From positions 1 through 7,745 of the forward strand of contig JAIROB010000138.1 of the NCBI GenBank assembly GCA_031257695.1: a stretch of DNA of 7,745 nucleotides, read 5' to 3'. The position numbers and the translations under genes are program-made. How positions within the stretch are numbered: the stretch's first letter is position 1; each line of letters begins with the position of its first letter. Shown here in pieces: positions 7,301 through 7,745 of the stretch. Source of the DNA: Treponema sp. (GTDB taxonomy: Bacteria; Spirochaetota; Spirochaetia; Treponematales; Breznakiellaceae). Below the pieces are notes generated by a model. The model was not told the DNA's origin. It worked only from the letters and a program-made list of their open reading frames with translations, and ran no database searches.

Positions 7301-7425
7301 GAAGAGAAATTTGCCTCCGGAACAAGAACCACTTCCCGGTACGGTGCGCCGGAAGCGGCCTTTCCGTCACAGGAAAAAAGAACCGCGCCTAGAACAAGGG
7401 CCATGAAAGGGAGAGGGGATTTCAT
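1372..7425 (-). CDS. Bacterial alpha-2-macroglobulin lipoprotein with intact thioester
   Basis: This 2017-residue protein is expected to be a membrane-anchored periplasmic protease trap. Cleavage of a bait region exposes a thioester that links to the attacking protease. Residues 1-19 form a lipoprotein signal ending in a relaxed lipobox, LFSC, with Cys19 lipidated and Asp at +2. A low-complexity Ala/Glu/Gly linker (about 50-110) follows. Three Ig-like modules come next (about 149-251, 280-364, 371-463). The MG2 hallmark SDRGLYKPGE is at 711-720. The bait-region domain has SDKKTYRPGDEVTV (1197-1210) and LMAVDRGALDL (1228-1238), then a probable charged bait loop (about 1278-1298). The A2M core motif FEPMLLTGADG is at 1303-1313. 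The thioester YPYGCMEQ (1525-1532) opens an alpha-helical domain to about 1800. A C-terminal MG10-like domain (about 1895-2017) ends with ECMYEGEIFGRSQG. Only four cysteines are present (19, 219, 1529, 1999). It is longer than E. coli YfhM (about 1650). The ATG is set by GGAGG 10 bases upstream. Confidence 0.96.
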   Translation of the reverse strand: MKSPLPFMALVLGAVLFSCDGKAASGAPYREVVLVPEANFSSVVNAAWGQSPAGTALANEAAAEAAFALDYRPQTAEGEDGAETTGAEEPRGLAAGQGAGTVLGGGLRKPEEYKTRYFNPAAEARRLEAVRAAQETGRTGTVAAEAGPLTVIDWGPRGEFSASIQRPSIYLIFSQPMVPLAALGAESDTSPVAEIRPPIKGSFRWYGTNFLSFEGDEPCQAQQSYTVTVAPDAASIYGARIAGERVFTFHTETLGISSLVPGEGLEPPPGRRYGSRDVPPEAARSIGLVFTYPVRAEEIREYLSISVDGPRDFALSQLEENKLLARLSAPVEFDREVKITLKKGAKSSGGSRGTEADRIHSFRTPGPFVLKDHRRIAGYGKYRNLAELEFSYPLNEETAAAGISTEPEMGLGAGNLEVWDSTARVYNLPVAYGDSFAIRVSAALEDIYGRRLENPQALSITVPDEPPPVGSARFLDSGHAMLEARFPPRFLFEYANIAEDSWYRVGAVKNPWVDISDSFANRFLSPGSPNARYFEEIDLAPYLDPFNRGFVFFRANLNLLTDPRWDSQRKTRVSENKLAIQVTDLGLTVRYGFNKTAALVTKLSTGEPVEDALVTLFNPGTLEYTADLADLAGFGSGRTGKDGLAVINTPAGVLRNNTAGEWGFEAPLVMAEKDGDRAIFHPSSHNHWAFGVDYRRPQAAEEVSAVTFLFSDRGLYKPGETLAFRGVDRSLILGIYSIYQGEYTVVLEEDRYNGESLAVVSGAVSESGGFYGSLTVPDDAAAGAYRLTYRRKAQERATANVPVTVAFFERLKFQAALSVPALEPVSGGDINLTLTASYLSGGSLSGASWEADWYRETGSFSPRTAEARDYVFGPRRAYDGKRRVASEKGALSGEGTAALTQKTGGGSGVKGAPYLYSVEARVTDLSNQMTAAYRSALVHPARFYIGLARSSGSGFAKAGEEISFDFIAVDPAGEKAAEGLFLQSGEDAGVMTVELIREEWRRVRQRGVNGYMYDQYLQEQVVEETRRISLRESALKATPSRAGFYTLRAGALDREGRAALTEISFYATGSGGGWWNMNNADELRLTPDQDMYNPGDTARLLLQSPLPAGRYLITLEREGIFTEEVRHLTEPSSVIEIPIARNYVPLVYAAVSSYSIRSGPPSHEYGSPDLDKPKGYFGVTKLTVNPRTRAFSVKVESDKKTYRPGDEVTVTLTAERDGRPLPNAELTLMAVDRGALDLINYHVPDPIAYFYNPDRFPLAVAGGDSRAWLMDPVTYSVKNLAGGDGEGEGKLEERKDFNPAAVFEPMLLTGADGKVRHTFKLPDNLTTYRVTVFGVRGDIFALKESEISARNRINLREVLPRRLRERDTAEAGVLITNLDSASHTISVGLDISDPQDPEEAETGRRKQRGAAFVDGPAERRITLKSGENGVIYFDVAAVKEGTVSLNFRINSDILNERLIREILIEHPYVMETVTTTGEVDGDSASAVEALAIPSFADNNTGSLSISLDATRLSLLESAVSYLFHYPYGCMEQRSAAVFPLAIFGEYLDSLGLKNEVSDPAKVVEQELKTWARVQLPSGGFPYWPSGSDADFYVSLRIAHILAIAGAKGIPVPPSIRIGELTAWLNRKYQEAQNWGSAQSNYHYRSYLQSYMLYVFALLGEAVDPSRLAEILRRDNADPSTLAFAGMTYRLLNRNAEAASTAERLRNLIRLTARGAELSDPTEGGSFYGGPVEQLALALEFFVQQYPGDRINGRLLHSLLETKKAAGFWESTAVTVRVLSAVDALIRAGNLESLDLDASATLAGTELLAGTFKGLGAKPVGAALGFEDPPLAALEKDRMQPLVINRRGRGSLYYTASLSYAIPAELQGFRDEGLGVFLSIHDIATDEEIAGSSLTSGKTYRARIRVSSGRNRTYMALRVPVPSGAEILDAAFVTTASYGETGGSGGGSSRNPSPVSHRIIMDNEVQYFWDYFSRGEKTVDFLFRAVRRGIYPTPPAQAECMYEGEIFGRSQGLMYTIE

Positions 7426-7435
7426 CTCGTCAATT

Positions 7436-7440
7436 CCTCC
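7436..7440 (-). promoter_or_regulatory. Ribosome binding site of the alpha-2-macroglobulin gene
   Basis: GGAGG on the minus strand lies 10 bases before the ATG at 7423-7425. It fixes this start, because the next residues form a convincing lipoprotein signal peptide. Confidence 0.8.
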
Positions 7441-7445
7441 GTGCG

Positions 7446-7480
7446 GCTATAGGATAGCACGGAGCGGTCCGCCGGGGTAA
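7446..7480 (-). promoter_or_regulatory. Weak promoter candidate of the alpha-2-macroglobulin gene
   Basis: TTACCC (7480-7475) and TATCCT (7456-7451) are spaced 18 bases apart on the minus strand and match the sigma-70 consensus only partly. The -10 candidate lies inside a small palindrome, GCTAT-agg-ATAGC (7446-7458), which could be an operator or could merely produce the apparent match. The only other space for a promoter is the adjoining tandem repeat. Confidence 0.3.
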
Positions 7481-7490
7481 GATCTCGAAT

Positions 7491-7745
7491 CCCCCCATGG
7501 ACCCAAGTTGGGTGTACAGGGACGCACTAAAATTATGTCTGGGGGGTGGCAGCGGAACTCGCTTGCCGCCCGCTCGTTCGCTTCGCCCCCCCATGGACCC
7601 AAGTTGGGTGTACAGGGACGCACTAAAACTATGTCTGGGGGGTGGCAGCGGAATCGCTTGCCGCCCGCTCGTTCGCTTCGCCCCCCCATGGACCCAAGTT
7701 GGGTGTACAGGGACGCACTAAAACTATGTCTGGGGGGTGGCAGCG
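7491..7745. repeat. Direct tandem repeat, 95-bp unit, 2.7 copies, running off the window
   Basis: Copies start at 7491, 7586 and 7681; the third is cut by the window end after 65 bases. Copy 1 has six C at its start where the others have seven. It also has one extra base near 7558 and T instead of C at 7533; otherwise the copies are the same. Each unit contains a 13-base palindrome, ACCCAAGTTGGGT (7501-7513 in copy 1), enclosed by CCCCCCA and TGGGGGG arms (7491-7497, 7540-7546). A near-perfect stem between GGTGGCAGCG and CGCTTGCCGCC follows, then a segment rich in CGTTCG/CTTCG. The strong structure and near-identity suggest recent local duplication of an intergenic repeat. Open frames cross it on both strands, but I do not regard them as genes. 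Confidence 0.93.

Noticed and set aside
7481..7496. tRNA T-arm-like sequence (GGATTCGAG on the minus strand)
   Set aside because: No acceptor, anticodon or D stems can be formed around it, and it runs into the tandem repeat.
7447..7721. Small proteins encoded by the tandem repeat on either strand
   Set aside because: The period is not a multiple of three, both strands are equally open, and no convincing ribosome binding site is present.
7491..7745. CRISPR array
   Set aside because: The whole 95-bp unit repeats, with no variable spacers between short constant repeats.

Overview
The window looks like bacterial DNA from a Gram-negative (diderm) organism, and a spirochaete of the Treponema type is the best guess. 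The basis is a relaxed lipobox (Leu-Phe-Ser-Cys) on a giant lipoprotein, together with the general gene style. No taxonomic marker gene is present, so this is a low-to-moderate confidence inference. Every gene I can support lies on the minus strand and reads right to left.

Right to left, the layout is as follows. (1) 7491-7745 holds a GC-rich, highly structured direct repeat of 95 bp in 2.7 copies that runs off the window. (2) 7426-7490 is a short leader with a good ribosome binding site and a weak promoter candidate. (3) 1372-7425 is one 2017-residue gene for a bacterial alpha-2-macroglobulin lipoprotein with an intact Cys-Met-Glu-Gln thioester motif. It is the main content of the window. 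(4) 1244-1371 carries a hairpin with a nearby T-tract, then a compact promoter with an operator-like palindrome between its -35 and -10 boxes. (5) 588-1243 is a toxin-first type II toxin-antitoxin pair (HigB/RelE-like toxin, HigA-like XRE antitoxin) with a 4-base ATGA overlap. (6) 377-587 is non-coding, with strong inverted repeats and a leftward promoter. (7) 160-376 is a cobalamin riboswitch on the minus strand. It is recognised from its conserved core and a P1 stem that closes it, and it carries an unusual hairpin insertion in the P4 loop. (8) 1-72 is probably the start of the gene that the riboswitch controls; it is cut by the window edge.

The parts look like independent modules. The alpha-2-macroglobulin would act as a periplasmic, membrane-anchored protease trap, but its frequent partner (the peptidoglycan polymerase PBP1C) is not visible here. 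The toxin-antitoxin pair has its own autoregulated promoter. The riboswitch would switch the leftmost gene off when cobalamin is abundant, plausibly by letting a small hairpin hide the Shine-Dalgarno sequence. By eye, the alpha-2-macroglobulin gene is clearly richer in G+C than the toxin-antitoxin and riboswitch region.
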